Shown: positions 7,131 to 16,925 of the stretch, one piece after another
Numbering within the stretch: position 1 is the stretch's first letter
How the letters are laid out: the number at the start of each line of letters is the position of its first letter
Source of the DNA: Candidatus Uhrbacteria bacterium RIFCSPLOWO2_01_FULL_47_25
GTDB taxonomy: Bacteria > Patescibacteriota > Patescibacteriia > GWA2-46-9
Direction of reading: 5' to 3'
NCBI GenBank assembly: GCA_001791325.1
Contig: MGEK01000039.1
Location: 65,175-98,858 of the forward strand
DNA: 33,684 nt
The notes under the pieces: model-generated
Told to the model about the DNA's origin: nothing
Database searches by the model: none
What the model saw: only the letters and a program-made list of their open reading frames with translations
Translations under genes and position numbers: made by a program

Positions 7131-9041
7131 ATGTGCGGAATTACCGGTAAAATATACTTCCACAATGGAGGGCGGGTGTCCGAAAAAGAGATCCATCGAA
7201 TGAACGAAAAAATCAAACACCGTGGACCTGATGGTGAAGGCATTTATATAAACCAGCGCGGCAATGTTGGGCTTGGCCACCGCCGTCTTGCGATTATTGA
7301 CCTCTCTCCCGCCGGGCATCAACCGATGTCAAACGAAGATGGAACAGTTTGGATTGTGTTCAATGGAGAAATCTACAATTTTCAGTCCCTTCGTCATGAT
7401 TTAGAAAAACAAGGACACAAATTCAAATCCCATACCGACACAGAAATCATCATCCATCTTTGGGAGGAACACGGCGAGAATTGTCTTAAATACCTGCGCG
7501 GTATGTTTGCTTTCGCAATCTGGGATGAACGAAAGCAAAAACTCTTTTTAGCCCGCGATCGTGTTGGGAAAAAACCATTAAAGTACTACATCGGCAAAGA
7601 TTTTATTGTTTTTGCTTCAGAGCTCAAAGCGTTTCTTGGCGAGCCGGATGTGCCTCGAGAGATGGACTTTGAAGCGATTCACCACTACCTCACCTTCCAG
7701 TACGTGCCGCATCCGATGACTGGATTTAAAAATGTTAAAAAACTTCCGGCCGCCCATTATCTTACTATTAACCTTTTTGGAACTACGCCAAAAATCTCTG
7801 AACCAACTCGCTATTGGAACCTTGATTATTCAAAAAAACTTAATCTTTCAGAAGAAGAATGGTGCGAACGAATCCTCGCCAAGCTTAATGAATGTGTAAA
7901 AATCCGCATGATTGCTGATGTCCCACTTGGTGCATTCCTTTCCGGTGGAGTAGATTCCTCTGCTATTGTCGCGCTCATGGCTAAAAATTCTCCCCAACCA
8001 GTAAAAACATTTTCTATTGGATTTAGCGAAAAGGCGTTTAGCGAGCTTCCGTATGCGAGAATGGTGGCAGAACGATACGGTACAAACCACCAAGAATTCA
8101 TTGTTGAACCTAACGCGATTGAAGTACTGCCTAAATTAGTTTATCACTATGAAGAGCCGTACGCCGACTCGTCGGCTCTCCCCACTTTTTACCTCTCTCA
8201 AATGACGCGACAATATGTGACAGTTGCACTCAATGGAGACGGTGGGGATGAAAATTTTGCAGGGTACCCTTGGTATCATGTAATGCATATTGCTGCACGA
8301 TACAATAAATTACCTTATCTCATAAAGAAAACAAATCATCTTATTGTTGATACAATAGCAAGATTCATGCATCAATCGGCTTTTCTTCGTTATGGCATGA
8401 TCTATACAAAGGGGTCTCTTTCGTCGCCTGCGTATATGCACACTGAACTACTTGCGTACTTGAATGAACAAGAAAAGGAAACTATGTATAATAACGAATA
8501 CCTTAGCCTGCTTGAAAGCCATCCTACATGGAAATTCCTTGAGCAATATTACATGCAGGCGCGTAGGTATGATCCGATTGATGCCGCGCTGTTTACTGAT
8601 ATCAATACCTATCTTGCGAACGATCTCCTCCCAAAAGTTGATGTCGCCTCAATGTCGGTCTCTCTTGAAGCACGATCCCCTTTGTTGGATCATGAATTTA
8701 TGGAACTCGTTGCACAAATACCTTCTTCCCTGAAAATTAGACATGGCGAAAAAAAATATATCTTCAAAAAACTCCTTGAACCATTGGTACCAAGAGAAGT
8801 TATGTATAGAAAAAAAAGGGGGTTCAATATCCCGATTAATCTTTGGTTTCATACCTCTCTCTATGAATATGCAAAAGAAATACTTCTCAACAACAACGCA
8901 CTCAACCAACTAATACTAAAAGAAAACGCTGTTGAGTCACTTCTTAGTCGCCATCACCAGGTGGCGAAAGAAGGACGCCGGATATGGCTCCTGCTCACGC
9001 TGGAACTTTGGTTTCAAAACTTTTTAAAATACAAAGCATAG
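7131..9041 (+). CDS. asnB: Glutamine-hydrolysing asparagine synthase-type amidotransferase
   Basis: I set the start at the ATG at 7131 because it makes Cys2, the catalytic nucleophile of class-II glutamine amidotransferases (MCGITGKIYF). An upstream in-frame ATG at 7104 would bury that cysteine and lies in the 7-bp array. The 636-aa product has the glutaminase domain (HRRLAIIDLSPAGHQPM, NGEIYN) followed by the ATP-pyrophosphatase domain with SGGVDS at residues 271-276, then 'GDGGDENFAGYPWY', 'RSPLLDHEFM' and 'KKRGFNIPI'. It is full length and all key motifs are present. In a glycan cluster such proteins may amidate a sugar carboxylate, as proposed for WbpS-like enzymes. True asparagine synthesis is the alternative. 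Confidence 0.9.
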   Translation: MCGITGKIYFHNGGRVSEKEIHRMNEKIKHRGPDGEGIYINQRGNVGLGHRRLAIIDLSPAGHQPMSNEDGTVWIVFNGEIYNFQSLRHDLEKQGHKFKSHTDTEIIIHLWEEHGENCLKYLRGMFAFAIWDERKQKLFLARDRVGKKPLKYYIGKDFIVFASELKAFLGEPDVPREMDFEAIHHYLTFQYVPHPMTGFKNVKKLPAAHYLTINLFGTTPKISEPTRYWNLDYSKKLNLSEEEWCERILAKLNECVKIRMIADVPLGAFLSGGVDSSAIVALMAKNSPQPVKTFSIGFSEKAFSELPYARMVAERYGTNHQEFIVEPNAIEVLPKLVYHYEEPYADSSALPTFYLSQMTRQYVTVALNGDGGDENFAGYPWYHVMHIAARYNKLPYLIKKTNHLIVDTIARFMHQSAFLRYGMIYTKGSLSSPAYMHTELLAYLNEQEKETMYNNEYLSLLESHPTWKFLEQYYMQARRYDPIDAALFTDINTYLANDLLPKVDVASMSVSLEARSPLLDHEFMELVAQIPSSLKIRHGEKKYIFKKLLEPLVPREVMYRKKRGFNIPINLWFHTSLYEYAKEILLNNNALNQLILKENAVESLLSRHHQVAKEGRRIWLLLTLELWFQNFLKYKA

Positions 9042-9067
9042 TTCACAACGATGTAATACATATACGT

Positions 9068-11917
9068 ATGCATAAAAAAATGGCGCGAAGGGCTTATATA
9101 CTGACTTTCATCTTGTTTTTTGTTGCACCACAGATTATCTTGGCCGCACCTCAATGGCCACAATGGAGAGCGAATGAATTTCACACCGGAACAATAGAGG
9201 GGAAGGGAGTAATTCAAAATCCTAAAATTGTCTGGCGTTATCCACTTGGCGGCACATTGCTTCCGGAACATATCGTCATACAAGATATTGATAAAGATAA
9301 CAAAATAGATATTTTAGTAATCAATAATGGCAAGCTGATACGATATACTGAAAACTTTGGCATACACTGGATAAGTCCACAAAGCAGTATCCAAAGCATT
9401 TATGGATTCCTTTCTCGCGATAATCGTATTCAATACATTGTCGCTGGTAACGTCTCGCCTTTCTCCTCACTGAGTCAGCTCATCCTTATCAATATTACAA
9501 CCGGACAAATCGCGGCTGAATCACCAATAATTCAAAATGGCATTGGGGCGGTAAAAATAAAAGATATCAATCGCGACGGTTTTGAAGAAATTATTTGGCA
9601 TCCTGCTTTCTCCAATACGGTTTGGGTATACGCGACAAAGAATAATTCTTTTGAGCTCCTCTGGGAAACAACTATACCTAACTATATTTCCGACCCATTT
9701 TCATTTTCCCCCATGATAATAGGTGACCTCAATAATGATGGGCACGATGAAATCATTATAGCTGGCGGACGAGGATTACGTCCTATTATAGTTATAGACC
9801 GAAATGGCAATATCCTTGATCGTTTAGATTATGGTGAAAAGAGTGGTGAAACTGGCGGAAAAAATCACTTCGTCTCCATATTGGAGGGTGAAAATCCAGG
9901 TCTTGTAATTGTCGGAGGATGGCCGAGATCAGAGAACTACATGTTCCAAGGGATCGGCGTATTTAAAATGGACGGCAATACTGTGCGCGAAATATGGGTG
10001 AAAGAAATTGTACCCGATGGACTAAGTTATCTTGCTAGCCCCTTGGTAGATATTAATGGAGACCAAAAACCAGAAATCGTCATTAATACCTTAAAATTGG
10101 ACGCTGGTCCTAAGGATATTGAAATCTACGATTTAGAAACAGGTGGGATAATCTGGCGACAGGCTGGTAAGCTCATAAATATACTCAATAAAGATAGCGA
10201 CGGCTCATCAGACTTGATAATCCAAAAAGAAAATGAGCTGAATTTTTCATTAATAGAATTCTCACCACAACCACAACAAAAACAAGAATTGCTACCAGTA
10301 AACACCTATGCGCTCCCCGAAAATGATCTAGTTTTTGCTCCGCCCGAACTGCCAATTAGAACGCTAGAAAGCAATAGATCCAAGCAACCACACTATTTTC
10401 AAACCCCCTCGTCATGCAAAATACAACAACAATATACGTTTACGCGGTTAGATCAGAATACCAATTTAATTCGAATGTCTGAAGCTTGTCCGACAAAAAA
10501 TATGGCACAAAAGATATTAAGATGGATAAATGAAAGGATATTTTTTCAGCTTTCCAAACAAGAAAATATTATTGAACGCTCGCAAAATATTGCTTTCTTG
10601 GGGAGCGATATAAAACACAGGGGAAGATGGACTCGCGCATCATTCTGGTTTCAAATTGACAACAAAATCATCCGACTTGAAAAAGGGTACTTCTCCAGAA
10701 AAATCAAGGAAAAAGACTTTATTGTCTTAAATAATTTCTATAAAAATCAGTGGGGTAAATGGGGAAATACACACGGCACCGAAGTTGCCATTATCACGGA
10801 CCGTGATGGAGACGGCCGTAATGAAATTGTGACAATAAACGCAAAAAATGAATTGCAGGAAATAAAAAACGTTCTCGAGGCGCCAATAGTCACTACACTC
10901 TATCGCGGTTCCACCCAAGAGCTTTTGAGCTTTGACCATGATAATGATGGCAAAAAAGAACTCATAGTCCGCGACTACTTGTCTGTTCCTAAAATCGCGC
11001 TTCTTGATTCGCGCAATAAGATATTGTGGGAACACGAATTCGCAGACGCAAGCAACATAACTGGATTTTCTTACGGCGATTTTAACGACGACGGCACGCA
11101 GGATGTAGTAGCATTTGTCCGTACGCCCCTACACACATATCCCTATGAAACATTCGTGCTCAACGGGAAAGATGGCACAACTCTTTTTCACAATGACAAA
11201 TTTGGAGCATATTCCAATGCCACAAGTATTGTTCTGGATATCAATCGTGACAAAAAAGAAGACATAATATTCAACGCAAACGTATTTAAGATGGTTATAC
11301 TTTCCCCTTCTGATGACACCACAATCTTCCCTGGAGTAAATATCGCTTCTCCGGACTTTCCAGACTATGGCGGGGTTCCAATCTTTATCAAGTTCAATGG
11401 CAGAGTAGCTCAGTTTGTTAGTGCTGGTGATAGTAAAAGTACTATTGGATTTAAAACTGGAAATGGAGTTTCACAAATCACTTGGCACGCGCCCCATCAA
11501 TTTGTTAATCAAGAATTGTTATCACTGCCGACAGTTATACATCGCGGCAAAAATAAGTCCCCCCTTCTTATTAATGGCACGGCGGATGGTAAACTTATTG
11601 CCAGAAACGAACTATCGGGAGATACGGAATGGACCATAAAGCTCATGAACGGCGCTATTGCCGCGGACGATCAAACGATAATAAACCAGCTAAGCAGTGT
11701 GGTCACTGCCGATATTGATGGCGATACGGCAATGGAAATTGTCGTCGGGGGATATGATGGCTGGCTTTATGCTCTTGAAGGAGAAAGTGGAAAACTGGAA
11801 TGGTCTATTAATATACACAACGCTGTTGGTGATCCAATTTTGGGAGATGTTGACGGAGATGGATTAATTGATATTCTCGCGCCAACTGCGGATGGCTATC
11901 TCAATCTTGTTAAATAA
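9068..11917 (+). CDS. Exported FG-GAP/VCBS beta-propeller protein
   Basis: I choose the ATG at 9068, 26 bp after asnB. It gives a clean signal peptide: basic MHKKMARR, hydrophobic core to about residue 25, and cleavage after 'ILA' or 'LAA'. The 949-aa product then has PQWPQWR, a motif common at the start of PQQ-type propellers. About ten calcium-binding FG-GAP loops of form DxDxDGxxE/DI follow, from residue ~73 (DIDKDNKIDILV) to ~927 (DVDGDGLIDILAP), for example DLNNDGHDEIIIAGG and DRDGDGRNEIVTI. Residues ~440-560 lack these loops and may form a separate insert. Secreted or surface-held; likely binds or displays a ligand. No sortase or peptidoglycan anchor is seen. Confidence 0.85.
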   Translation: MHKKMARRAYILTFILFFVAPQIILAAPQWPQWRANEFHTGTIEGKGVIQNPKIVWRYPLGGTLLPEHIVIQDIDKDNKIDILVINNGKLIRYTENFGIHWISPQSSIQSIYGFLSRDNRIQYIVAGNVSPFSSLSQLILINITTGQIAAESPIIQNGIGAVKIKDINRDGFEEIIWHPAFSNTVWVYATKNNSFELLWETTIPNYISDPFSFSPMIIGDLNNDGHDEIIIAGGRGLRPIIVIDRNGNILDRLDYGEKSGETGGKNHFVSILEGENPGLVIVGGWPRSENYMFQGIGVFKMDGNTVREIWVKEIVPDGLSYLASPLVDINGDQKPEIVINTLKLDAGPKDIEIYDLETGGIIWRQAGKLINILNKDSDGSSDLIIQKENELNFSLIEFSPQPQQKQELLPVNTYALPENDLVFAPPELPIRTLESNRSKQPHYFQTPSSCKIQQQYTFTRLDQNTNLIRMSEACPTKNMAQKILRWINERIFFQLSKQENIIERSQNIAFLGSDIKHRGRWTRASFWFQIDNKIIRLEKGYFSRKIKEKDFIVLNNFYKNQWGKWGNTHGTEVAIITDRDGDGRNEIVTINAKNELQEIKNVLEAPIVTTLYRGSTQELLSFDHDNDGKKELIVRDYLSVPKIALLDSRNKILWEHEFADASNITGFSYGDFNDDGTQDVVAFVRTPLHTYPYETFVLNGKDGTTLFHNDKFGAYSNATSIVLDINRDKKEDIIFNANVFKMVILSPSDDTTIFPGVNIASPDFPDYGGVPIFIKFNGRVAQFVSAGDSKSTIGFKTGNGVSQITWHAPHQFVNQELLSLPTVIHRGKNKSPLLINGTADGKLIARNELSGDTEWTIKLMNGAIAADDQTIINQLSSVVTADIDGDTAMEIVVGGYDGWLYALEGESGKLEWSINIHNAVGDPILGDVDGDGLIDILAPTADGYLNLVK

Positions 11918-11922
11918 AGACT

Positions 11923-13023
11923 ATGAGGAAAATTGCGCATCTTATTACCGGGCTAGATGTCGGAGGGGCAGAGCAGACTCTTTTGGATACTTTGCCGCGC
12001 TTGCAGGTCCAAGATTTACGCCATACTGTTTATTGCGTTATTGGCCACGGCCATATAGGAGATAAACTGCAAAAAATGGGAATTCCTGTTTTTTATCTAA
12101 ACTACAAAGGATGGCTTGATCTTATACCAATGGCCTTGCGCCTTTGGCGCGCACTCAAATCCGCTCGTCCTGATATCCTTGTAACTTATTTAATACATGC
12201 CGATCTTTTGGGAAGACTTATGGCTCCTCTTGCGGGAATAAATAAAGTAATTACGTTCAGGCACGGCGCGCTTCTGCAATGGGAATTTCTCAAACACGTC
12301 GATAAAATGACAAGCTTTCTCGTAACTCATTACGTGGCAGTGTCTGATGTGCTTAAAAATAAATTGGTCAATGAATTGCATATTCCCTCTTCAAAAATAA
12401 CTGTTATCTTTAACGCTATTGATTTAAACAAATACGCGCCTGAAAATAATGAAGTCATCAAAGATGCGCTCAACGTACCTGCTGGCGCATTAACCCTTGG
12501 AGTAATCGCAAACTTACGGAAGGGCAAGGGCCACCACGATCTTCTGCTCGCATTTAATCAACTTCTTCAAAAAAAGCATAGCAAAAAACTTATACTCCTC
12601 ATTGTTGGTGGCGGAGAGGAACGAGCATCACTTGAAAAATTAACTATCCAACTTCACTTAACAGAAAATGTTATATTCACTGGATATAGGGACGACATTC
12701 CCAATATTCTTAAAACCATTGATATCTTCGTTCTCCCTACGTACTTTGAGGGAAAATCAATCGCTCTTCTTGAAGCGATGGCGGCGCGAAAACCCATCAT
12801 AACAACCTCAATCCCAGAAAATCTTGAAATACTCGCTCATAATGAAACTGCTCTACTCGTCCCTCCAGGAAATATCAATGCGCTCTCCAACGCGCTTCTT
12901 AAACTAATTGAGCAAACAACTCTACGCGACCGTTTGAATAAACGAGCGTACGCGGAATGCGCGCAAAAATACGACATTAACAAAACAGTTCTTCTGTTCA
13001 AAAAAATACTCCTTGAATTATGA
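11923..13023 (+). CDS. GT4 family glycosyltransferase
   Basis: A 366-aa GT-B enzyme. It starts 'KIAHLITGLDVGGAEQTLLDTLPRL', the usual N-terminal nucleotide-fold opening of GT4 proteins acting on surface glycans. It continues with 'VIFNAIDLNKYAP', 'LGVIANLRKGKGHHDLL' and the E-x7-E motif E276/E284 (EGKSIALLE). It lies five bases after the propeller gene, and its stop overlaps the next start as ATGA at 13020-13023. Cytoplasmic or peripheral to the inner face. Donor sugar unknown. Confidence 0.88.
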   Translation: MRKIAHLITGLDVGGAEQTLLDTLPRLQVQDLRHTVYCVIGHGHIGDKLQKMGIPVFYLNYKGWLDLIPMALRLWRALKSARPDILVTYLIHADLLGRLMAPLAGINKVITFRHGALLQWEFLKHVDKMTSFLVTHYVAVSDVLKNKLVNELHIPSSKITVIFNAIDLNKYAPENNEVIKDALNVPAGALTLGVIANLRKGKGHHDLLLAFNQLLQKKHSKKLILLIVGGGEERASLEKLTIQLHLTENVIFTGYRDDIPNILKTIDIFVLPTYFEGKSIALLEAMAARKPIITTSIPENLEILAHNETALLVPPGNINALSNALLKLIEQTTLRDRLNKRAYAECAQKYDINKTVLLFKKILLEL

Positions 13024-14525
13024 ACATTAAACCTTTCCTACGACCAGAACACAGAGGTCTGCAAGTGATACTAACACTGGCCCTCTCTATGATCTTCATT
13101 ATTCCACAAATTTCACAACAGCTATTGAATGACGCTCTGCCAATAACCGGGGATCTCATCCATCGCCGCGCTGTTTATTTACTCACCAATTTCCCAAACT
13201 TTGAAACCCCCGCAATGGTATCTTCACATTCACAGCTGTATCATTATTTTATTTCGTACTTTAACATCCTAACTGGACTCACGGATAATATGGCCTTCTA
13301 TGGTATGAGTGTCATTAATCTCCTGATGCTACCATTAGCTGGTCTCATCACGTTGATATTGGCAAGGCGAGTCAATGTTCGGTACGCATTTTTTGCTCCT
13401 CTTCTTTTCTTAAATAACCCCAACCTTGTACTGCCATTTTTTGGTCACGCGGATCAACACTTAATATTCATTTTTTTTGGTTTATTCACGTTCGTTATTC
13501 TCTATCTTGACGCTACAATATTTACAAAAATCATTGCCACCTTATTTCTAGGCATAACATTAAACAGCAGTATCACCATATGGCTTGCGCTTGCCATTAC
13601 CTTATTTATTCTTGAACAATATCGTCCGAGGTATAAACCACTACTCCTATGCCTTCTTGCGCTTCTGCTCTATCTGCCATTTCTAACTCCACCCATCGCT
13701 TACCTTGTTTTTAATGATTATTCTGGAACACTAGCATCACTTCCCCGTCTTCTCCTTATACTGCTCGCTGCGTTTGTGTTGTTATTCTCTATTTATCGCT
13801 TTGACCGCCATCACACGTCTCTCAAACGATATGTTTTTCTCTACGCCGGAAGTATTCTCTCCTTTCTCTTCTTTATCATTGCAAGATCATCTGGACCTTT
13901 TTCTGGAAATATTTTACCCGAAACAGTAGAAACGGCAAAAACAGCGTTTTGGTCATCACTTAACATCATCAATAACCTGTTCGTCATCAATCCAAATAAG
14001 GGCATAGAAGGATTTGATATCTATGTGCCAATCGTGTTGCTTCTCCTGTTTTTAAGCACCGCTACATTCTTTAAATCAAAAACCAAACCAAATGAAATAA
14101 CTAATTTACTCTCATTCATTATCCTCATACCAATCGTTCTTACACTGCTACGCTTGAGTCTATTTATGGTATCGTATGAGTATTTCACGCGAACCCCTTT
14201 ATACCAACTCCACCCCGGGCGTATTATGTCTATTTCATTTTTTCTTCTGCCCATCATTGTTGTTGCTTTCCTGCCTCAACTCAAATTATACATTTCTAAA
14301 TGGGGACTCCTCACTATTACAACCGCTCTCGTTATTAACATAGCGTTTATTAGCTCTTTTGCCTCACGACGCGTCTATCCTAACTGGACACAACAAAGCT
14401 ACCAGCAACTACTAAAACAATCTCTCGAGCTTGGCATTGGAGAGCACCTCTCCCCGCCCGAAGGGCGCTATGCTTGTCGATTTTACCATCATTGCGACGT
14501 TCAATACACTGGCGGTCGTTTTTAG
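13020..14525 (+). CDS. Polytopic membrane protein, possible GT-C glycosyltransferase or polymerase
   Basis: A 501-aa protein with about 11-12 hydrophobic helices. The first is at residues ~15-31. An outer loop follows with 'ITGDLIHRRAVYLLTNFPNFETPAMVSSHSQLYHYFISYF', then closely spaced helices. A second large loop falls around residues 295-335 and a soluble Cys-containing tail comes after ~460. The topology suits either a GT-C transferase or a Wzy-like glycan polymerase, since a flippase-dependent cluster needs a polymerase and no clear Wzy is seen elsewhere in the window. I could not identify family motifs. It is coupled to the GT4 gene before it and lies three bases before the GT2 gene. Confidence 0.65.
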   Translation: MNIKPFLRPEHRGLQVILTLALSMIFIIPQISQQLLNDALPITGDLIHRRAVYLLTNFPNFETPAMVSSHSQLYHYFISYFNILTGLTDNMAFYGMSVINLLMLPLAGLITLILARRVNVRYAFFAPLLFLNNPNLVLPFFGHADQHLIFIFFGLFTFVILYLDATIFTKIIATLFLGITLNSSITIWLALAITLFILEQYRPRYKPLLLCLLALLLYLPFLTPPIAYLVFNDYSGTLASLPRLLLILLAAFVLLFSIYRFDRHHTSLKRYVFLYAGSILSFLFFIIARSSGPFSGNILPETVETAKTAFWSSLNIINNLFVINPNKGIEGFDIYVPIVLLLLFLSTATFFKSKTKPNEITNLLSFIILIPIVLTLLRLSLFMVSYEYFTRTPLYQLHPGRIMSISFFLLPIIVVAFLPQLKLYISKWGLLTITTALVINIAFISSFASRRVYPNWTQQSYQQLLKQSLELGIGEHLSPPEGRYACRFYHHCDVQYTGGRF

Positions 14526-14528
14526 TCT

Positions 14529-15308
14529 ATGGTCAGTATTCTTATTGCGGTCAGAAATGGCGAAATATTTCTGCCTGATACACTAAAAAGTATAGCCCAA
14601 CAAACATATAAAAATTGGGAACTTGTTGCTGTTGATGATGCATCAGGGGACAATACGCTATCAATAATGATGTTATTTCAAAAACGTTACCCTGATCAAG
14701 TAGCTATTCTTCAAAACAACCAAAACCTCGGTCTTACTAAATCACTTATCCGAGCAGTCAAGGAAGCACACGGAGAATATCTCGCCCGAATTGATGCTGG
14801 CGATACATTTGCGCCAGATAAATTAGAGAAACAGATAAACTTTCTTGCAGATCACCCTGAATGTGAACTTATTGGTTGCAATTATATGAACATTTTCTTG
14901 CCTTCCAATCAACAAAAGAGGAGTAATGTCCCTTTAACTGATTCGCAAATACGCGCCTCAATAATCAAAAAAAATCCGTTTGCACATAGCTGCATAATAA
15001 TCCGTACCGATATATACAAAAAAACTGACGGATACGATCCAAATATAAAGTATGGTCAAGATTATGAGCTTTGGTTCCGTGTTCTCAAAATTACCAAAGC
15101 TACTAACCTCCCTGACAACCTCTGCACACGCACTATGTCGGATGAATCAATCTCCTATCGAAAACAAAAAGAACAGATGTGGCAATGTTTCAAAACACGG
15201 TGGAAATATATGAATAAACTAAATCCCCTGCATTATCTCTACCTTCTTGAGCCTCTCTTAATCGTTCTTGTACCGAAAAAGATTAAGCGTTTCCTAAGAA
15301 AATTTTAA
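14529..15308 (+). CDS. GT2 family glycosyltransferase
   Basis: A 259-aa GT-A enzyme. It opens 'VSILIAVRNGEIFLPDTLKSIAQQTYKNWELVAVDDASGDNT' and has the metal-site motif as RIDAGD (D89/D92), where most relatives have RMDADD. 'GYDPNIKYGQDYELWFRVLK' supplies the acceptor-side acidic (ED/QDYELW) motif of the spore-coat SpsA-like GT2 group. The C-terminal ~30 residues include a hydrophobic, membrane-associating segment. It is the last gene of the plus-strand run and converges with the GT-C gene at 15329, only 20 bp away. Confidence 0.85.
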   Translation: MVSILIAVRNGEIFLPDTLKSIAQQTYKNWELVAVDDASGDNTLSIMMLFQKRYPDQVAILQNNQNLGLTKSLIRAVKEAHGEYLARIDAGDTFAPDKLEKQINFLADHPECELIGCNYMNIFLPSNQQKRSNVPLTDSQIRASIIKKNPFAHSCIIIRTDIYKKTDGYDPNIKYGQDYELWFRVLKITKATNLPDNLCTRTMSDESISYRKQKEQMWQCFKTRWKYMNKLNPLHYLYLLEPLLIVLVPKKIKRFLRKF

Positions 15309-15328
15309 TGTAGCACAAAACCCATTTA

Positions 15329-16891
15329 TTAGAGAGGGCCTATTCTTTCTATTTTGTACAAACGAATTACTCGCAAAGTATCGGCCTCTGGGGTAGGCCA
15401 TGGTATGAGCCGCACTTGAACCTTGCGACCAACACCATCAACCCCTGGAAGCACTTGCAGAGTTGCTGTTGTAATCACATCTCCATCTTTGGCAGTAAAA
15501 TAAGCATTAAGTCCAGTGCTCCTTAGCCACTCCGCCAACCTGTCATCGCGCAGGGCTCTTTGAAATTCAAAACTATTCGTTAAACCATCCATATTAAGAC
15601 AGCGCTGACGAGAAAGAGTCCCGAGAATACCGCAATCGCCTGATGCAAAAATAATTGATTCTTCGGGTAGTTTAGCAAGATCAACCGCCCTGTCATAAGC
15701 GCCTGTAAAACTGCTGGGATGGTTCATTTTGCCGTAGATGGTAACGGCCAATAACGTAAGGCAAAAAACAACAGTCAATCTAGAAACCAGGGGACGAGAG
15801 ACCTTAAGTTTAGATATATCATAATTTTCAATAGAATATGGTAGGATAATCGCGCCAGAAAATACAACGGGGACAAAATACCAATTATATGTTTCGGCAC
15901 TCCCCTTTGCTGCAACAAGGACCATATAAAGCAGATTGGAAAGACAAAGCCAGCTCGGTATCGCCATTTTGAATAGTAGTGTCGAGGGATTTTTATGTAG
16001 ATAGCTAATCAAAAACTGAACTAAAATCACTAATCCAATGATAGTAATGATAATGGCCAAGAAAAAAAGTATACTTTGAGGAATTGTCAAAGAAAATAGT
16101 GACGAACGACCCGCTTTCACCATAGCACTCACAGTTAACCAATGACCCCAAACGGTCACATTATAAATGAAGTATGCCGAAATAATAGCTAATTGAAATA
16201 ATAAAAATACAAGAAACGGACGCCAAAGTTCCATTCGATTATCCTTAAATCTAATAAATAATCCCATGATGATTAAATCTAAAGCTCCTACCCAAACGAG
16301 CGTATCAAGGCGTGAAAGAAAAAGTAGCCCTGATAGCAATCCGCATAGAGCCGCCCTTTTTAAATTCAAATGGGAATGTATTCTTGGCAGGTAATAAATT
16401 AATCCGGCAAGAATAAATACTACCAGTGGTGACTCCAAACCATATATAGTCGCAAAAATTAATGAACCAGCAAACCAGTACCAAACCAACGACGCAGCTT
16501 GATTATGGTTTTCTTTAAGCGTCCAATACACAAACACACCGGCAAAAAAAACGAGCGCGACCCCAAATGCCGCCAACACACGCATAAATAGCTCCATATC
16601 GCTAAACCAACCTGATGGAATGATAAGCAGCCATTGTAAAAGTGGATGATATCCATTGGTCGGATTGATACCGTCAAAAGTTGAAAAACCTAACTGATAC
16701 CAATTGGAAGCGATACGTAGATAATAAAATGCGTCGTCATGCACAAATCGCAACACTGTATCGCGCATTGATCCAAATAGCATAATTAAAAAAAGTGAGA
16801 ATGCAGATAACGCAAAAAGTGAGAATGCTAGAGTGTGCTCGCGCGACTTGGCATGTTTATCACCCAAAATTAGCTGTTGCTCGTTAATCAT
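15329..16891 (-). CDS. GT-C-like membrane glycosyltransferase with NGYHPL motif
   Basis: A 520-aa protein with one N-terminal helix (about 22-40), an outer loop and then about ten further helices. The loop holds 'HDDAFYYLRIASNW' (51-64) and 'DGINPTNGYHPLLQW' (73-87). The DDAFYY acidic pair and NGYHPLW-type motif mark a widespread group of uncharacterised GT-C proteins related to the PMT/ArnT superfamily, and the acidic pair is the expected catalytic site. A soluble tail of ~100 residues follows the last helix. It is the third gene of the fcl-GT2-GT-C set, 34 bp after the GT2. Probably uses a polyprenyl-phosphate sugar on the outer face, made by the preceding DPM1-like GT2. Confidence 0.75.
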   Translation of the reverse strand: MINEQQLILGDKHAKSREHTLAFSLFALSAFSLFLIMLFGSMRDTVLRFVHDDAFYYLRIASNWYQLGFSTFDGINPTNGYHPLLQWLLIIPSGWFSDMELFMRVLAAFGVALVFFAGVFVYWTLKENHNQAASLVWYWFAGSLIFATIYGLESPLVVFILAGLIYYLPRIHSHLNLKRAALCGLLSGLLFLSRLDTLVWVGALDLIIMGLFIRFKDNRMELWRPFLVFLLFQLAIISAYFIYNVTVWGHWLTVSAMVKAGRSSLFSLTIPQSILFFLAIIITIIGLVILVQFLISYLHKNPSTLLFKMAIPSWLCLSNLLYMVLVAAKGSAETYNWYFVPVVFSGAIILPYSIENYDISKLKVSRPLVSRLTVVFCLTLLAVTIYGKMNHPSSFTGAYDRAVDLAKLPEESIIFASGDCGILGTLSRQRCLNMDGLTNSFEFQRALRDDRLAEWLRSTGLNAYFTAKDGDVITTATLQVLPGVDGVGRKVQVRLIPWPTPEADTLRVIRLYKIERIGPL

Positions 16892-16925
16892 AGCCTGAAC
16901 TTCATTATAAAAAACCTCCGCTGTA

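Noticed and set aside
8649-8909. Open frame on the minus strand inside asnB, and similar antisense frames elsewhere
   Set aside because: They are antisense to genes with clear catalytic motifs and show no family resemblance, so I treat them as chance frames.
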